NCBI RefSeq assembly: GCF_011684115.1
Contig: NZ_JAADJV010000001.1
Location: 1,674,001 to 1,738,000, forward strand
DNA length: 64,000 nucleotides
Source: Rahnella aceris
GTDB lineage: Bacteria > Pseudomonadota > Gammaproteobacteria > Enterobacterales > Enterobacteriaceae
Reading direction: 5' to 3'
This document shows positions 17,488 through 27,317 of this stretch, in pieces (within the stretch, counting starts at the first letter, position 1; each line of letters opens with the position of its first letter). Under the pieces are notes generated by a model. That model was not told where the DNA came from. It saw only the letters and a program-made list of their open reading frames with translations, and searched no databases. The position numbers and the translations under genes are program-made.

Positions 17488-18273
17488 ATGGTTTCCTTCG
17501 ACAGCACCCAGTTAGCCGGATGGCTGAGCATGTATTTCTGGCCCCTGCTGCGAATTCTGGCGCTGATCAGCACCGCGCCGATCACCAGTGAAAAGTCAGT
17601 GCCAAACCGCGTGAAACTCGGTCTTGGGATGATGATTACCTTCCTGATTGCGCCTTCCCTGCCGCCGGTGGACACGCCGATCTTCTCCACGCCTGCACTG
17701 TGGCTGGCAATGCAGCAGATTATGATTGGCACCGCGCTGGGTATCACCATGCAACTGGCCTTTGCCGCCATCCGTATGGCCGGTGAAATTATGGGTTTGC
17801 AGATGGGGATTTCCTTTGCGACGTTTTATGATCCAAGCAACCGTCTCAATACCCCGCTGCTGGCACAGTTTTTAAACCTGCTGGCGGTGTTGTTGTTCCT
17901 GAGTTTCAACGCGCATCTGTGGCTGATTTCCCTGCTGGCCGACAGTTTTCATACCCTGCCCATCAGCCATAATCCGGTGAATGCCGAAGGTTTTATGGCC
18001 GTCGCCAAAGCGGGCAGCATTGTATTCAGCGGCGGGATGATGCTGGCTCTGCCAATCGTGACATTGCTGCTGACGCTCAACATGGCGCTGGGCCTGTTAA
18101 ACCGCGTGACGCCACAGCTTTCCGTTTTCGTCATCGGTTTTCCGCTGACCCTCAGCATTGGGATTCTGGCGATCAGCCTGATGATGCCGATGCTCGCCCC
18201 GTTCAGCGAGCATCTGTTCAGTGAAATTCTGGATAAGATTGTGTTGATCATGAATCAGCTGGCGGCTGACTGA
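17488..18273 (+). CDS. fliR: flagellar export gate protein FliR
   Basis: FliR (261 aa) completes the FliPQR export gate. Hydrophobic throughout, with the conserved [18 protein letters not shown] near residue 40, and [18 protein letters not shown] in the middle. The C-terminal [18 protein letters not shown] is typical. Last gene of the fliLMNOPQR operon. It converges with rlmC, the stop codons being only 5 bases apart, so there is no room for a normal terminator between them. Confidence 0.96.
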   Translation: MVSFDSTQLAGWLSMYFWPLLRILALISTAPITSEKSVPNRVKLGLGMMITFLIAPSLPPVDTPIFSTPALWLAMQQIMIGTALGITMQLAFAAIRMAGEIMGLQMGISFATFYDPSNRLNTPLLAQFLNLLAVLLFLSFNAHLWLISLLADSFHTLPISHNPVNAEGFMAVAKAGSIVFSGGMMLALPIVTLLLTLNMALGLLNRVTPQLSVFVIGFPLTLSIGILAISLMMPMLAPFSEHLFSEILDKIVLIMNQLAAD

Positions 18274-18278
18274 ATGGC

Positions 18279-19409
18279 TTAACGCCGCACCAGCAGCGCC
18301 ATCACTTCGTAATGCGCGGTATGCGGGAACATGTCGAAAAGCCGGACACGCAGAATGTGATAGTCCGGCAGTAACGCCAGATCCTGCGCCATAGTTTGGG
18401 CGTTACAGCTTGAATAGAGAATCGTGTCCGGCGCCATGTGGCTGAGATATTCGCACAATGCTTTGCCGATGCCGCGACGCGGCGGATTCACCAGCACCAG
18501 ATCCGGCACCTCGCCTTTGCCGGTCGCAAAACCGGTAGAATCGAGCGCCTGAAACTCAACGTTTTGCAGCCCCAGACGCACCGCCGATTCTTTCGCACAG
18601 GCAATGGCTTCCGCGCTGATTTCGATACCGGTCAGTTTCATCTGCGGCGTTGCACAATGCAGACCAAAGCCGCCCACGCCACAGAACAGATCCCACATAC
18701 TTCGGATATCCCCTCGCGCCCTCACCCAGTCACGCGCCGTGGCGTAAAGCTTTTCAGCCACCACCGGATTGGTCTGGAAGAAGCTTTGCGGGCGGATAAA
18801 CAGGGGGACATGGTTAAAATCTTCTTCCAGCCGCTGAACATCCGTCAGTGGAATTTCAGTGTCACCTTCGAGGATCGCCATATGCACCGGCTGTATGTTG
18901 GCGGAAATCACTTTCAACTGTGGCAACTGCTGTTGCAACCACGGCAGTGCCGCACGCAGTTGCGCCAGTTTGGCGTCTGAACGCAACACAAAGCGCAGCA
19001 TCATGCCGCCATCTTTCTGGCTTTCAGTCAGTAACAGGAATTTCAGCTCGCCGCGTTTGCGCGCAACGTTGTAAGGGGTCAGGCCCGCGCGGGCAATAAA
19101 GATTTTGAGAACTGAAAATACCGCCGGGAAACTGGTCGGATACAACGGGCACTCACACAAATCGACCGGCGTGCCGTCGCGGTGCAACATCCCAAGTAAA
19201 GGGCGTTCCACGCTGCCGCTGACCACCATTTTGGCTTTATTACGAAACGCACTTTCCGGGCCGGTGACCGGTTCACACCATTCAGCCACCGGCAAATCTG
19301 ACAGCAAATCGCTGAGATCCCGCTGCTTGTCGGCTAACTGTTGTAAATAAGGTTTGTCGAGCCACTGGCAGGAACGGCAGGTTCCGGCGGTGTAAAGTGC
19401 GCAATGCAT
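18279..19409 (-). CDS. rlmC: 23S rRNA (uracil-747-C5)-methyltransferase RlmC
   Basis: RlmC (formerly RumB, 376 aa) uses S-adenosylmethionine to methylate U747 of 23S rRNA. The N-terminus holds the four iron-sulphur Cys ([17 protein letters not shown] and the CECPL cysteines near residue 86). The C-terminal Rossmann domain has [16 protein letters not shown] (SAM loop), [10 protein letters not shown] and the catalytic [11 protein letters not shown] (SCN with the nucleophilic Cys). Matches E. coli RlmC in length (375). Confidence 0.95.
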   Translation of the reverse strand: MHCALYTAGTCRSCQWLDKPYLQQLADKQRDLSDLLSDLPVAEWCEPVTGPESAFRNKAKMVVSGSVERPLLGMLHRDGTPVDLCECPLYPTSFPAVFSVLKIFIARAGLTPYNVARKRGELKFLLLTESQKDGGMMLRFVLRSDAKLAQLRAALPWLQQQLPQLKVISANIQPVHMAILEGDTEIPLTDVQRLEEDFNHVPLFIRPQSFFQTNPVVAEKLYATARDWVRARGDIRSMWDLFCGVGGFGLHCATPQMKLTGIEISAEAIACAKESAVRLGLQNVEFQALDSTGFATGKGEVPDLVLVNPPRRGIGKALCEYLSHMAPDTILYSSCNAQTMAQDLALLPDYHILRVRLFDMFPHTAHYEVMALLVRR

Positions 19410-19493
19410 GAAAAATTTCCGGTCATCAGATGCAGTAAAAAACTGGCGCGCAGTTTATCACTGCGCGGCGGGAAAGACTCACTTACATCGAGG

Positions 19494-19961
19494 CTATTTG
19501 CGACGGGAAAAGTATCTGCGGCTGCTGGCAGGCACATACAACAGTAGCAGCACCAGCATATCGGGAATTTTTTGCATCAGCAGCGCATAGAGAAATTCGC
19601 CCTGTGTTTCGACGTTAAAGCGAAAGATACGCGGGCCGAACCAGTCAAATGACGCCAGCAGCATGTAACCGACCACGATCACCTGACAACCGATGAATGC
19701 CCGGCGCCCCCAGCGGCGGCCACGCATCATAGCGTACGCAGCACGGCATTCGGTCAACACAATCAGCAAACTGGCCAGCATGATGAAACAGTTCAGCCAG
19801 GACTCGGCACTGACTTCAATAAAGCTCATCAGCCCTGAAAAGCCCATAGCATCAAACAATAATATGAATTCGAGCAAGCGCGTCGCGACAATCGCCGACG
19901 CACCGATCATGACGGGAACAGGGATAAATGCCAGTTTCATAAATCCGTTTGGGCTCTCCAT
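19494..19961 (-). CDS. ybjO: YbjO family inner-membrane protein (DUF2593)
   Basis: A 155-residue inner-membrane protein with four hydrophobic helices (for example VMIGASAIVATRLLEFILLF, MLASLLIVLTECRAAYAMM). The RRWGRRAFIGCQ loop and the C-terminal PASSRRYFSRR match YbjO of E. coli, which lies in the same place between potI and rlmC. Function is unknown. Start M at 19961 is used; a second Met seven codons later is possible. Confidence 0.88.
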   Translation of the reverse strand: MESPNGFMKLAFIPVPVMIGASAIVATRLLEFILLFDAMGFSGLMSFIEVSAESWLNCFIMLASLLIVLTECRAAYAMMRGRRWGRRAFIGCQVIVVGYMLLASFDWFGPRIFRFNVETQGEFLYALLMQKIPDMLVLLLLYVPASSRRYFSRRK

Positions 19962-19966
19962 TTACG

Positions 19967-19993
19967 TTCAGGGCGGAATACATCCGCCCTGAA
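19967..19993. terminator. hairpin between potI and ybjO
   Basis: TTCAGGGCGGA and TCCGCCCTGAA form an 11-bp perfect stem around a 5-base loop (19978-19982). There is no T tract on either side, so it may protect the 3' end of the pot transcript rather than terminate strongly. Confidence 0.55.
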
Positions 19994-20007
19994 AATTATC
20001 TTAAAAT

Positions 20008-20853
20008 TTAAGCACGTTGAGCGCGCTGAATTTCTTTGCGCCGTTGTTTCTCGGCACGCGACATAAACCACCAGGCAATCATGCCGATGATGCCCACCAC
20101 CAGCAGGATCAGCGTCGCCAGTGCGTTGATTTCAGGGTTGACACCCATACGCACGCTGGCAAAAACCAGCATCGGTAACGTGGTCGCGCCCGGCCCGGCG
20201 ACGAAACTGGCGATCACCAGATCGTCGAGCGACAGCGTAAACGCCAGCAACCAGCCCGAAATCAGCGCTGGCAAGATCATCGGCAGCGTAATAATAAAGA
20301 ACACTTTCAGTGGCGGTGCGCCTAAATCCATTGCCGCTTCTTCGATGGAACGGTCCAGTTCACGCAAACGCGCCGAGACCACGACCGCGACATACGCACT
20401 ACAAAACGTCACGTGCGCCAGCCAGATAGTGAACATGCCACGTTCAGCCGGCCAGCCAAAAGTGTGCCCCATCGCCACAAACAGCAGCAGTAACGCCAGA
20501 CCGGTGATGACATCAGGCATGACCAGCGGCGCAGTCAGCATAAACGCAAAACCGGTTGAACCGCGAAAACGCCTGAAACGCACCATCACCACGGCGGCCA
20601 GTGTACCGACCACCACGGCCATGGTGGCAGCAGCGGTAGCGATCGACAGGCTCATGCCGACGGCGTTGATCATCGCCGAATCATGGAAAAGCTGAGTATA
20701 CCAGCGGGTAGACCAGCCAGCCCAGACCGTTACCAGCTTCGAGCTGTTGAATGAGTAAATAACCAGCATCAGCATCGGGGCGTACAAAAACGTAAAGCCG
20801 AGCACCAGAATAAGAATTCGCCACGGCGAACGGACAACCGGTAACTGATTCAT
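20008..20853 (-). CDS. potI: putrescine ABC transporter permease PotI
   Basis: PotI (281 aa, same as E. coli) is one of two inner-membrane permeases of the PotFGHI putrescine importer. It has six membrane helices and the EAA motif that contacts the ATPase (EEAAMDLGAPPLKVFFIITLP). The start overlaps the potH stop (ATGA). Order potF-G-H-I on the minus strand is the usual operon. Confidence 0.96.
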   Translation of the reverse strand: MNQLPVVRSPWRILILVLGFTFLYAPMLMLVIYSFNSSKLVTVWAGWSTRWYTQLFHDSAMINAVGMSLSIATAAATMAVVVGTLAAVVMVRFRRFRGSTGFAFMLTAPLVMPDVITGLALLLLFVAMGHTFGWPAERGMFTIWLAHVTFCSAYVAVVVSARLRELDRSIEEAAMDLGAPPLKVFFIITLPMILPALISGWLLAFTLSLDDLVIASFVAGPGATTLPMLVFASVRMGVNPEINALATLILLVVGIIGMIAWWFMSRAEKQRRKEIQRAQRA

Positions 20854-21803
20854 TCTTTATCTCCCAGCTCTTTGTTTTGGTATTTCTGGAACCACAGGAT
20901 AGGCATGATCAGCAGCAACAACATGACCACTGCCACCGCCGAGGCTACCGGCCAGTCGCGGTTATTGAAGAATTCCTGCCACAGGACACGGCCGATCATA
21001 TTACTGTCCGGCCCGCCGAGCAGTTCCGGTATCACGTACTCCCCCACCGCCGGGATAAAGACCAGCATTGAACCGGCAATAATCCCGCCTTTGGTCAGCG
21101 GCATAATCACTTTGAAAAAGGTTTTCATCGGACGCGCACCGAGATCCTGCGCCGCTTCCACCAGTGAGTAATCCATGCGGGTCAGCGCGGTGTAAATCGG
21201 CAACACCATAAACGGCAGATACGAATACACGATGCCGATATACACGGCCAGATTGGTGTGCAAAATCACCAGAGGCTGGTCGATAACATGCAGCCAGATC
21301 AGTACGTTATTCAGTACACCGTTGTCTTTAAGAATGCCCATCCAGGCATAAACGCGGATCAGGAATGACGTCCATGATGGCAGGATCACCAGCAACAGCA
21401 GGATGTTGCGCGTCGAGGTGCGGCTGTGTGCCACCGCCCACGCCAGCGGATACCCAATCAGCAGGCAAAGCAGCGTGGAAATCGCTGCCACTTGCAGCGA
21501 TTGCAAATACGCATCGATATACAGCGGATCCTGGGTCAGGCCGATGTAGTTGGCGATGTTGAGTGCAATATCCAGCATGCCGTCTGACCAGGTAACCAGA
21601 TCGGTATACGGCGGAATGGCCCGCGCCATTTCAGCAAAACTGATTTTGAAAACAATCAGAAATGGCAGTAAAAACAGCAGCAGGAACCAGACCAGCGGCA
21701 GCAGGATCACCAGCTTGCGGCCATGCCGCTGTTGCAGACGACCGGTGAAGGCTTTAAATCCGCCCGGAGGTTTGCTGGCCGGGGTTTCGGAGATTACAGA
21801 CAT
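20850..21803 (-). CDS. potH: putrescine ABC transporter permease PotH
   Basis: PotH (317 aa, as in E. coli) is the second permease of PotFGHI. Six helices, with the EAA loop VEAAQDLGARPMKTFFKVIMP. The start MSVISETPASK at 21803 is preferred: AGGGGG lies 6 bases upstream of it, whereas an ATG two codons earlier sits directly against the RBS. Potentially coupled to potG, whose stop is 12 bases upstream. Confidence 0.96.
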   Translation of the reverse strand: MSVISETPASKPPGGFKAFTGRLQQRHGRKLVILLPLVWFLLLFLLPFLIVFKISFAEMARAIPPYTDLVTWSDGMLDIALNIANYIGLTQDPLYIDAYLQSLQVAAISTLLCLLIGYPLAWAVAHSRTSTRNILLLLVILPSWTSFLIRVYAWMGILKDNGVLNNVLIWLHVIDQPLVILHTNLAVYIGIVYSYLPFMVLPIYTALTRMDYSLVEAAQDLGARPMKTFFKVIMPLTKGGIIAGSMLVFIPAVGEYVIPELLGGPDSNMIGRVLWQEFFNNRDWPVASAVAVVMLLLLIMPILWFQKYQNKELGDKE

Positions 21804-21815
21804 TTTCATCCCCCT

Positions 21816-22949
21816 TTAAACAGTCAGCACGACACAGCTGTCGGCTTCCCAGCACAGGCGCACTTCGTCGCCCCAGGTTGGCATACCTTTGCGGAAACGG
21901 TGACCGTTCTGCAACTGCGCCGTAATCATCTGCCCGCTGTGCAGCCTGACGTGATAAATCGACAGGTCGCCAAGATAGGCGATATTGACCACCTCTCCGA
22001 CCGCGAAGTTGCAGCCATCCTGCGGCACGTCTTCACACAACATGATTTTTTCCGGACGCAGCGCAACATACACCGGCACGCCGTCAACCACAGACACATC
22101 CGGATCGACTTTCAGCGGATGCCTCAGCCCCGGCGAGGTCAGCAGCAGCGCATCGTCCAGACGCTCTTTCAGCACACCTTCAAATATATTCACGGAGCCG
22201 ATAAATTCGGCGCTGAAACGGCTGGTCGGGTGTTCATAAATTTCTTCCGGCTCGCCGATTTGCACGAATTTACCGCGGTTCATGATGGCGATACGCCCCG
22301 CCATGGTCATCGCCTCTTCCTGATCGTGTGTCACCATCACACAGGTCGCGCCGACGCGCTCAAGAATATCCACCACTTCCAGTTGCATACGGTCGCGCAG
22401 CTTTTTATCCAGCGCCCCCATCGGCTCATCGAGCAGCAGCAGTTTTGGTCTTTTCGCCAGGCTGCGCGCTAATGCCACACGCTGACGCTGACCGCCGGAA
22501 AGCTGGTGCGGCTTACGTTTGGCGAATTCCTGCATATGCACCAGCGTCAGCATTTCCGCCACGCGGCTTTTGATTTCCGCTGACGGCAGTTTGTCCTGCT
22601 TGAGGCCGAACGCGATGTTTTGTTCGACCGTCATGTGCGGGAACAAGGCGTAAGACTGGAACATCATGTTGATGGGACGCTGATACGGCGGCACCTGCGA
22701 AAGATCTACGCCATCCAGTACGATTTGGCCCTGCGTGGGCGGCTCAAAACCGGCCAGCATACGCAACAGGGTTGATTTCCCACAGCCGGACGCGCCGAGC
22801 AGTGCGAAAATCTCGCCTTTATAAATGGTCAGGCTCACATCATCGACGGCGGCCTGGCCATCAAAAGATTTGGTCAGATTGCGGATTTCCAGCAAAGGCG
22901 TGAAACCTTTCTGGGTCTTAGGCTGCGGGCGGGGGATAGCGTCGTTCAC
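21816..22949 (-). CDS. potG: putrescine ABC transporter ATP-binding protein PotG
   Basis: PotG (377 aa) is the ATPase of the putrescine importer. Walker A GASGCGKST, signature LSGGQRQRVALARSLA, Walker B LLLLDEPMGALD and the switch His (VTHDQEEAMTM) are all intact. The C-terminal TOBE-like regulatory domain contains VYVALRPEKIMLCED. It is separated from potF by 267 bases containing two hairpins and an interspersed repeat. Confidence 0.97.
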   Translation of the reverse strand: MNDAIPRPQPKTQKGFTPLLEIRNLTKSFDGQAAVDDVSLTIYKGEIFALLGASGCGKSTLLRMLAGFEPPTQGQIVLDGVDLSQVPPYQRPINMMFQSYALFPHMTVEQNIAFGLKQDKLPSAEIKSRVAEMLTLVHMQEFAKRKPHQLSGGQRQRVALARSLAKRPKLLLLDEPMGALDKKLRDRMQLEVVDILERVGATCVMVTHDQEEAMTMAGRIAIMNRGKFVQIGEPEEIYEHPTSRFSAEFIGSVNIFEGVLKERLDDALLLTSPGLRHPLKVDPDVSVVDGVPVYVALRPEKIMLCEDVPQDGCNFAVGEVVNIAYLGDLSIYHVRLHSGQMITAQLQNGHRFRKGMPTWGDEVRLCWEADSCVVLTV

Positions 22950-23056
22950 TCAGAGAAATCTCCGGTATCAGAATAAAGCAGTTCAAATAAGCATAACAGT
23001 CAGGGGGGAAAGTGCCTGATCGGTATACCCAAAATACAGCCGGAAGCAAAACGTCA

Positions 23057-23085
23057 GCGGCCCCGCCATCAATAAGCGGAGCCGC
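23057..23085. repeat. hairpin in the potF-potG gap
   Basis: GCGGC-CCGC (23057-23066) pairs with GCGG-A-GCCGC (23076-23085) around CATCAATAA. It may help to stabilise the potF message relative to potGHI. Confidence 0.5.
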
Positions 23086-23091
23086 ATTAAC

Positions 23092-23217
23092 GATACTCAA
23101 AATCATTCTGGTTGCATCAAGGCGGCAAGTGAGCAAGTCCCCGGGAGCTGACACACGTCAGTGACCGGGGCGCGTTCGCGCAGCCAACGCAGAGGCAGCC
23201 TGAAGGATGAAGAGTAT
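23092..23217. repeat. interspersed enterobacterial repeat (Yersinia/Serratia type)
   Basis: About 125 bases with short terminal inverted repeats ATACTC (23093-23098) and GAGTAT (23212-23217). Core: GTTGCATCAAGGCGGCAAG, then GTCCCCGGGAGCTGACAC, CAGTGACCGGGG and GCAGCCAACGCAGAGGCAG. I recognise this as the repeat scattered in Yersinia and Serratia intergenic regions. The right end touches the potF stop codon. Confidence 0.75.
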
Positions 23218-24326
23218 TATTTGCCGGTTTTAACCTTGGTCCACGAACGGGTGATCACGCGGTCAATCTTCGGATCCTGAACTTTCAGGGTGAAGAGTTT
23301 CGCCTGAACATCGGCCGGTGGATAAATGCCCGGGTTGTTACGCACATCTTCGTTAACCAGTGGTGTCGCGGCTTTGTTTCCGCTGGCGTAGTAAACGGTG
23401 TTACTGATTTGCGCGATAACTTTTGGTTCCATCAGGTAATTGAGGAACTGATAGGCTTCATCGAGATTTTTAGCATCTGCCGGGATAGCAAACACGTCGA
23501 AGAAGGCCAGCGCCCCTTCTTTGGGAATGCTGTACGCCACGTTCACACCGTTTTTCGCTTCTTTCGCGCGGTTACCCGCCTGCATCACATCACCAGCCCA
23601 GCCAATTGCCACACAAATGTCGCCGTTCGCCAGGTCGTTAATGTACTGAGAAGAGTGGAAATAACGGATGTTCGGACGCAGTTTCAGCAGCAGATCGTTG
23701 GCTGCACCGGTGTAATCTGATGCTTTGGTGCTGTTCGGATCCAGATGCAGATAATTCAGGACTGTTGCGTAGATTTCCGCAGGGGCATCGAGGAATGAAA
23801 CGCCGCAGCTTTTCAGTTTCTCGAGGTTTTCAGGCTTGAGCACCAGATCCCAACTGTCTACCGGGGCATCTTTACCCAGTACGGCTTTCACTTTATCGAC
23901 GTTATAGCCGATACCGGTGGTCGCCCACAGATAAGGGATCGCGTATTTGTTGCCCGGATCATGTTGCGCCACCATCTTCAGCAGCTCAGGATCCATATTT
24001 TTGTAGTTTGGCAGTTTGCTCTTATCCAGAGGCTGGAACACACCAGCCGCCAGCTGACGTTCGAGGAAGCTGGCCGACGGTACCACCAGATCGAAGCCGG
24101 TGCTGCCTGCCATGAGTTTGCCTTCCAGCACTTCATTGGAATCAAACACGTCGTAAACCACTTTAATGCCGGTTTCCTTCTGGAAATCAGGCACGGTATT
24201 TGGTGCGATATAATCGGACCAGTTATAGATATGCAGCGTTTTTTCATCCGCAGACGCTGTGACGGACGCAGCCATAACCAGGCCGGCGACAACACCCGAT
24301 AACCACTTTTTACGCAGGGTGAACAT
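23217..24326 (-). CDS. potF: putrescine-binding periplasmic protein PotF
   Basis: PotF (369 aa) captures putrescine in the periplasm for PotGHI. Signal peptide MFTLRKKWLSGVVAGLVMAA ending ASA. The mature part starts DEKTLHIYNWSDYIAPNTV, the typical spermidine/putrescine-binding start, with LPYLWATTGIGYN-like (IPYLWATTGIGYNVDKVKA) and SFLDAPAEIYATVLNYL. Residues that make the putrescine pocket in E. coli PotF (Trp, Ser and Asp in YNWSDY, and WAGDVMQA) are present. Confidence 0.96.
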   Translation of the reverse strand: MFTLRKKWLSGVVAGLVMAASVTASADEKTLHIYNWSDYIAPNTVPDFQKETGIKVVYDVFDSNEVLEGKLMAGSTGFDLVVPSASFLERQLAAGVFQPLDKSKLPNYKNMDPELLKMVAQHDPGNKYAIPYLWATTGIGYNVDKVKAVLGKDAPVDSWDLVLKPENLEKLKSCGVSFLDAPAEIYATVLNYLHLDPNSTKASDYTGAANDLLLKLRPNIRYFHSSQYINDLANGDICVAIGWAGDVMQAGNRAKEAKNGVNVAYSIPKEGALAFFDVFAIPADAKNLDEAYQFLNYLMEPKVIAQISNTVYYASGNKAATPLVNEDVRNNPGIYPPADVQAKLFTLKVQDPKIDRVITRSWTKVKTGK

Positions 24327-24757
24327 CCGTTACTACCTCCAAGACAGGGAATATAAATCGAATTTGTATCATTGAGACGGATACAAAACCTTTCACACAA
24401 CTGCCAACCGACACCCATGGAATATGCATAGGCATTCAACGTTGACGCATACGCTGCCTGCGAATTAACCGTTTGGTTTTACGACGTAATCACGCTTGAT
24501 GCAGAGTCAGAAGCATAGCGCCTGCAACCCTTGTGTACCAGCCTCCTGAGACAAAACCGGCGTTTATCGATTAATTATGCAGATTTAGTCTATACCGTCT
24601 GGCATTTTGCCTTTTAACAAAGTGAAATATCTGGCAACAACCACACCAATGCAGCATAACTTATGGCGAAAGCGGATAAAGGCAGCGGAGCCGCAATAAG
24701 CACGGCTCGCAGGAAAGGATCTTCAGAGGGGGGAAATGAATGTCCGGAAATGGAAAA
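24327..24757. other. intergenic region between potF and ybjN
   Basis: 431 bases with no supportable gene. The first part is the potF leader and promoter; the last 100 bases follow the ybjN stop. No clear sRNA or riboswitch was recognised. Confidence 0.5.
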
Positions 24758-25240
24758 TTAATGCAGTAAAGGCAGATTCACAGAAGTGACCGGCATGCCT
24801 TCTTCTTCCTCGCCAAGGAAAAGCAGGTCATTGGCGTGCGCTTCGAGAATAATCATCGACATCTGCTCCTCAGCCTGTTGCAGGAAGAAAGCAAACTGCT
24901 CTTCCGTCACACCCACTGCAATCGTCAGTGACTGGCAAACAATCAGTTTCGGCAAATTGTCGTCCTGAATATCCACGAACGCTTTAATGGTCAGTGAACT
25001 GGCATTAATCGAGCTCAGATCGGCCACCAGCGGGATCAACGCCGTCGGTTTGACTTCGGCCAGTGCAGAAAACAAAATCACATTATCTACAATATCGAGT
25101 TTGGCATCAAAAATGCCGTCAAAATTCTGCATATGCGGCAAATGGAGAGCCTGACAGGAATCACACTCGAAAAAAGAGATGCCCAGCTGATCCAGCCAGC
25201 GCCGCAGCAGCGCTAAATCAGGGACGATGAGCGAATCCAT
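24758..25240 (-). CDS. ybjN: YbjN family sensory transduction regulator
   Basis: YbjN (160 aa) is a cytosolic protein with a type III secretion chaperone-like fold that affects motility, biofilm and stress in E. coli. Start MDSLIVPDLALLRRWLDQLG at 25240 corresponds to E. coli MTSLVVPGLDTLRQWLD; the frame runs 52 codons further but that part is not conserved. Conserved FFECDSCQALHLPHMQNFDG and SSINASSLTIKAFVDIQDDN. A strong terminator separates it from rimK. Confidence 0.93.
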   Translation of the reverse strand: MDSLIVPDLALLRRWLDQLGISFFECDSCQALHLPHMQNFDGIFDAKLDIVDNVILFSALAEVKPTALIPLVADLSSINASSLTIKAFVDIQDDNLPKLIVCQSLTIAVGVTEEQFAFFLQQAEEQMSMIILEAHANDLLFLGEEEEGMPVTSVNLPLLH

Positions 25241-25265
25241 AGAATGCCTCACGAGTTCAACACAA

Positions 25266-25310
25266 CGAAAAAAACAAACCCTTCGTAACGCCAGCGGCAT
25301 TACGAAGGGG
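25266..25310 (-). terminator. intrinsic terminator downstream of rimK
   Basis: Stem CCCTTCGTAA (25279-25288) with TTACGAAGGG (25300-25309). Read on the minus strand it is followed by TTTGTTTTTTT. It ends the nfsA-rimK transcript before ybjN. Confidence 0.88.
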
Positions 25311-25388
25311 TCATAGCTTACGGAATATTGCCGGTCAGCGCTACGATCATTACCGGATTGATGGACATTTAACGCACGGGAATAAGAA

Positions 25389-26291
25389 TTAGCCACCGGA
25401 TTTCAGACGGAATCCCGGCCGCGCTCTTTGTTCGATATAGTCAATCATCATACCGGCGATATCCAGACCGGTGGTGGCTTCGATCCCTTCGAGCCCCGGC
25501 GAGGCATTGACTTCCATCACCAGCGGCCCGCGGTTTGAACGTAAAATATCAACCCCGGCGACGTCCAGCCCCAGAGTCTGCGCGGCTTTAACCGCAATGT
25601 CTTTCTCCTGCGGCGTAATTTTGACATTGGTGGCCGTCCCGCCGCGATGCAGGTTCGAGCGGAAATCACCCGGTTTGGCCTGACGCTCAATCGCTCCGAC
25701 CACTTTTTTCCCCACCACCAGACAACGAATGTCGCGCCCTTCTGCTTCGCGGATATATTCCTGCACCAGAATATGCGCGTTCAGGCCGCGAAATGCGTCA
25801 ATGACACTTTCTGCCGCCTGACGGGTTTCTGCCAGCACCACACCAATCCCCTGTGTTCCTTCAACCAGCTTCACCACCAGCGGCGCACCACCGACCAGCG
25901 CAATCAAATCGGCGGTGTCATCCGGCGCATTAGCAAAACCGGTCGTCGGCAGATCAATGCCTTCACGCGCCAGAATCTGCATGGAACGCAATTTATCGCG
26001 CGCCCGGGTGATCGCCACCGATTCATTCAGCGGGAAACTGCCCAGCATTTCAAACTGACGCAGCACCGCTGTGCCATAGAAGGTAATCGCGGAGCCAATT
26101 CGTGGGATCACCGCATGGTACTTATCCAGCTGATGCCCGCGATAGTGCACGCTGGGCGCAGCAGGATTGATATTCATGTAGCAGGACAGTGGATCGATAA
26201 TGTCGATCTCATGTCCGCGTGCTTCAGCCGCTTCCTTCAGGCGTTTACACGAATACAACGACCCGTCACGGGAAAGAATTGCAATTTTCAT
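25389..26291 (-). CDS. rimK: ribosomal protein S6 glutamate ligase RimK
   Basis: RimK (300 aa) adds glutamate residues to the C-terminus of ribosomal protein S6 using ATP. ATP-grasp features: [20 protein letters not shown] start, [18 protein letters not shown] (glycine-rich loop), [20 protein letters not shown] and the metal-binding [14 protein letters not shown]. It follows nfsA after 18 bases on the same strand, matching the E. coli nfsA-rimK-ybjN order. Confidence 0.96.
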   Translation of the reverse strand: MKIAILSRDGSLYSCKRLKEAAEARGHEIDIIDPLSCYMNINPAAPSVHYRGHQLDKYHAVIPRIGSAITFYGTAVLRQFEMLGSFPLNESVAITRARDKLRSMQILAREGIDLPTTGFANAPDDTADLIALVGGAPLVVKLVEGTQGIGVVLAETRQAAESVIDAFRGLNAHILVQEYIREAEGRDIRCLVVGKKVVGAIERQAKPGDFRSNLHRGGTATNVKITPQEKDIAVKAAQTLGLDVAGVDILRSNRGPLVMEVNASPGLEGIEATTGLDIAGMMIDYIEQRARPGFRLKSGG

Positions 26292-26309
26292 CCAACACTC
26301 CGTCGCCGT

Positions 26310-27032
26310 TTAGCGTGTTGCCCAACCTTGCTTGTGCAATGCGTCCAGCATAAACGGACGTTGTTCCTTTTTAAGGGTACGAATAATCAAATCACTCCAG
26401 GTATCGCGTCGCGCATTGCTGTCGCGTTGCAGATAATACGCCGATAGTGCGTCGTCATATTCTGCCAGTTGCTCTTTATCTACCGGCTGATAGCTGTTTT
26501 CATGCACCAGCAGAGACTGCGGCATACGCGGCTTGACCTGATGATCCTGCGCGGGGGTTCCGATACATAAACCAAACAAAGGCATCACAAATTTAGGCAG
26601 TTTCAGCAGATTCACTACGTCTTCCACCTGATTACGGATACCGCCGATAAACACACCGCCCAGCCCCAGTGACTCCGCCGCCGTCATGGCATTTTGCGCC
26701 ATCAGCGCGGTGTCCACACAACCGAGTAACAACTGCTCGGCCAGACCCAGCTCGGCTTGAGGGTTGATCTGTAAATTACGATTGAAATCAGCACAGAAAA
26801 CCCAAAATTCAGCGGCGCTGGCGACATATTTCTGACCACCGGTGTACTGCACCAGCGTCTCCCGCAGCACAGGATCGGTCACGCGGATAATCGAATAACA
26901 TTGCAGAAAGCTCGAAGTCGAAGCAGCCTGAGCGGCGGCAATAATGGCTTCACGTTGCTCGTCCGGGACCGGTTGATCGGTAAAAGCACGGATGGAGCGG
27001 TGTGAGCGCAGAAGATCGATGGTCGGCGTCAT
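26310..27032 (-). CDS. nfsA: oxygen-insensitive NADPH nitroreductase NfsA
   Basis: NfsA (240 aa) is an FMN-dependent NADPH nitro/quinone reductase. Start MTPTIDLLRSHRSIRAFTD corresponds exactly to E. coli NfsA; the 15-codon extension upstream is not conserved. FMN-site HRSIR, SSFLQCYS, AAESLGLGGVFIGGIRN and the C-terminal KEQRPFMLDALHKQGWATR are conserved. Divergent from grxA. Confidence 0.96.
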   Translation of the reverse strand: MTPTIDLLRSHRSIRAFTDQPVPDEQREAIIAAAQAASTSSFLQCYSIIRVTDPVLRETLVQYTGGQKYVASAAEFWVFCADFNRNLQINPQAELGLAEQLLLGCVDTALMAQNAMTAAESLGLGGVFIGGIRNQVEDVVNLLKLPKFVMPLFGLCIGTPAQDHQVKPRMPQSLLVHENSYQPVDKEQLAEYDDALSAYYLQRDSNARRDTWSDLIIRTLKKEQRPFMLDALHKQGWATR

Positions 27033-27168
27033 TAAAAAATTCCTGAGCGGTAAGGATAAATAAAAAAGTTGCCCCAATCATTCATGCTGTGAGCACCGTT
27101 TGCAAGGATTCCGGCACCTGTAGCTGTAACAATGTACTGTGTCTGAAAAAGAGTGCCGGTTCATTCAG

Positions 27169-27205
27169 ATAGGTCAAAGGTATCGGACTGACAGGTAATT
27201 CCTGC
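27169..27205 (+). promoter_or_regulatory. possible OxyR binding site upstream of grxA
   Basis: Two half-sites, ATAG-GTCAAAG-GTAT and ACAG-GTAATTC-CTGC, separated by CGGACTG (7 bases). This matches the OxyR pattern ATAGnTnnnAnCTAT repeated at 7-base spacing (first half 13 of 15 informative positions by eye, second weaker). grxA is a known OxyR target in E. coli. The site lies 113 bases before the grxA start and 137 before nfsA. Confidence 0.5.
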
Positions 27206-27317
27206 TTTTTTTTATGGTTTGTAACAGGCATAGTAGCGACATCAAAAAGGTGATGTGGTTAACAAAAACAGACATTCCCCTTTCATTTATCTTGTTGGCA
27301 TTAACAAAGGAGTCTCC

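Noticed and set aside
21723..22472. 249-codon plus-strand open frame opposite potG
   Set aside because: Antisense to the intact ATPase gene; His/Gln/Arg-rich shadow.
25647..26447. 266-codon plus-strand open frame opposite rimK/nfsA
   Set aside because: Antisense to two well-conserved genes, low-complexity and no recognisable domain.
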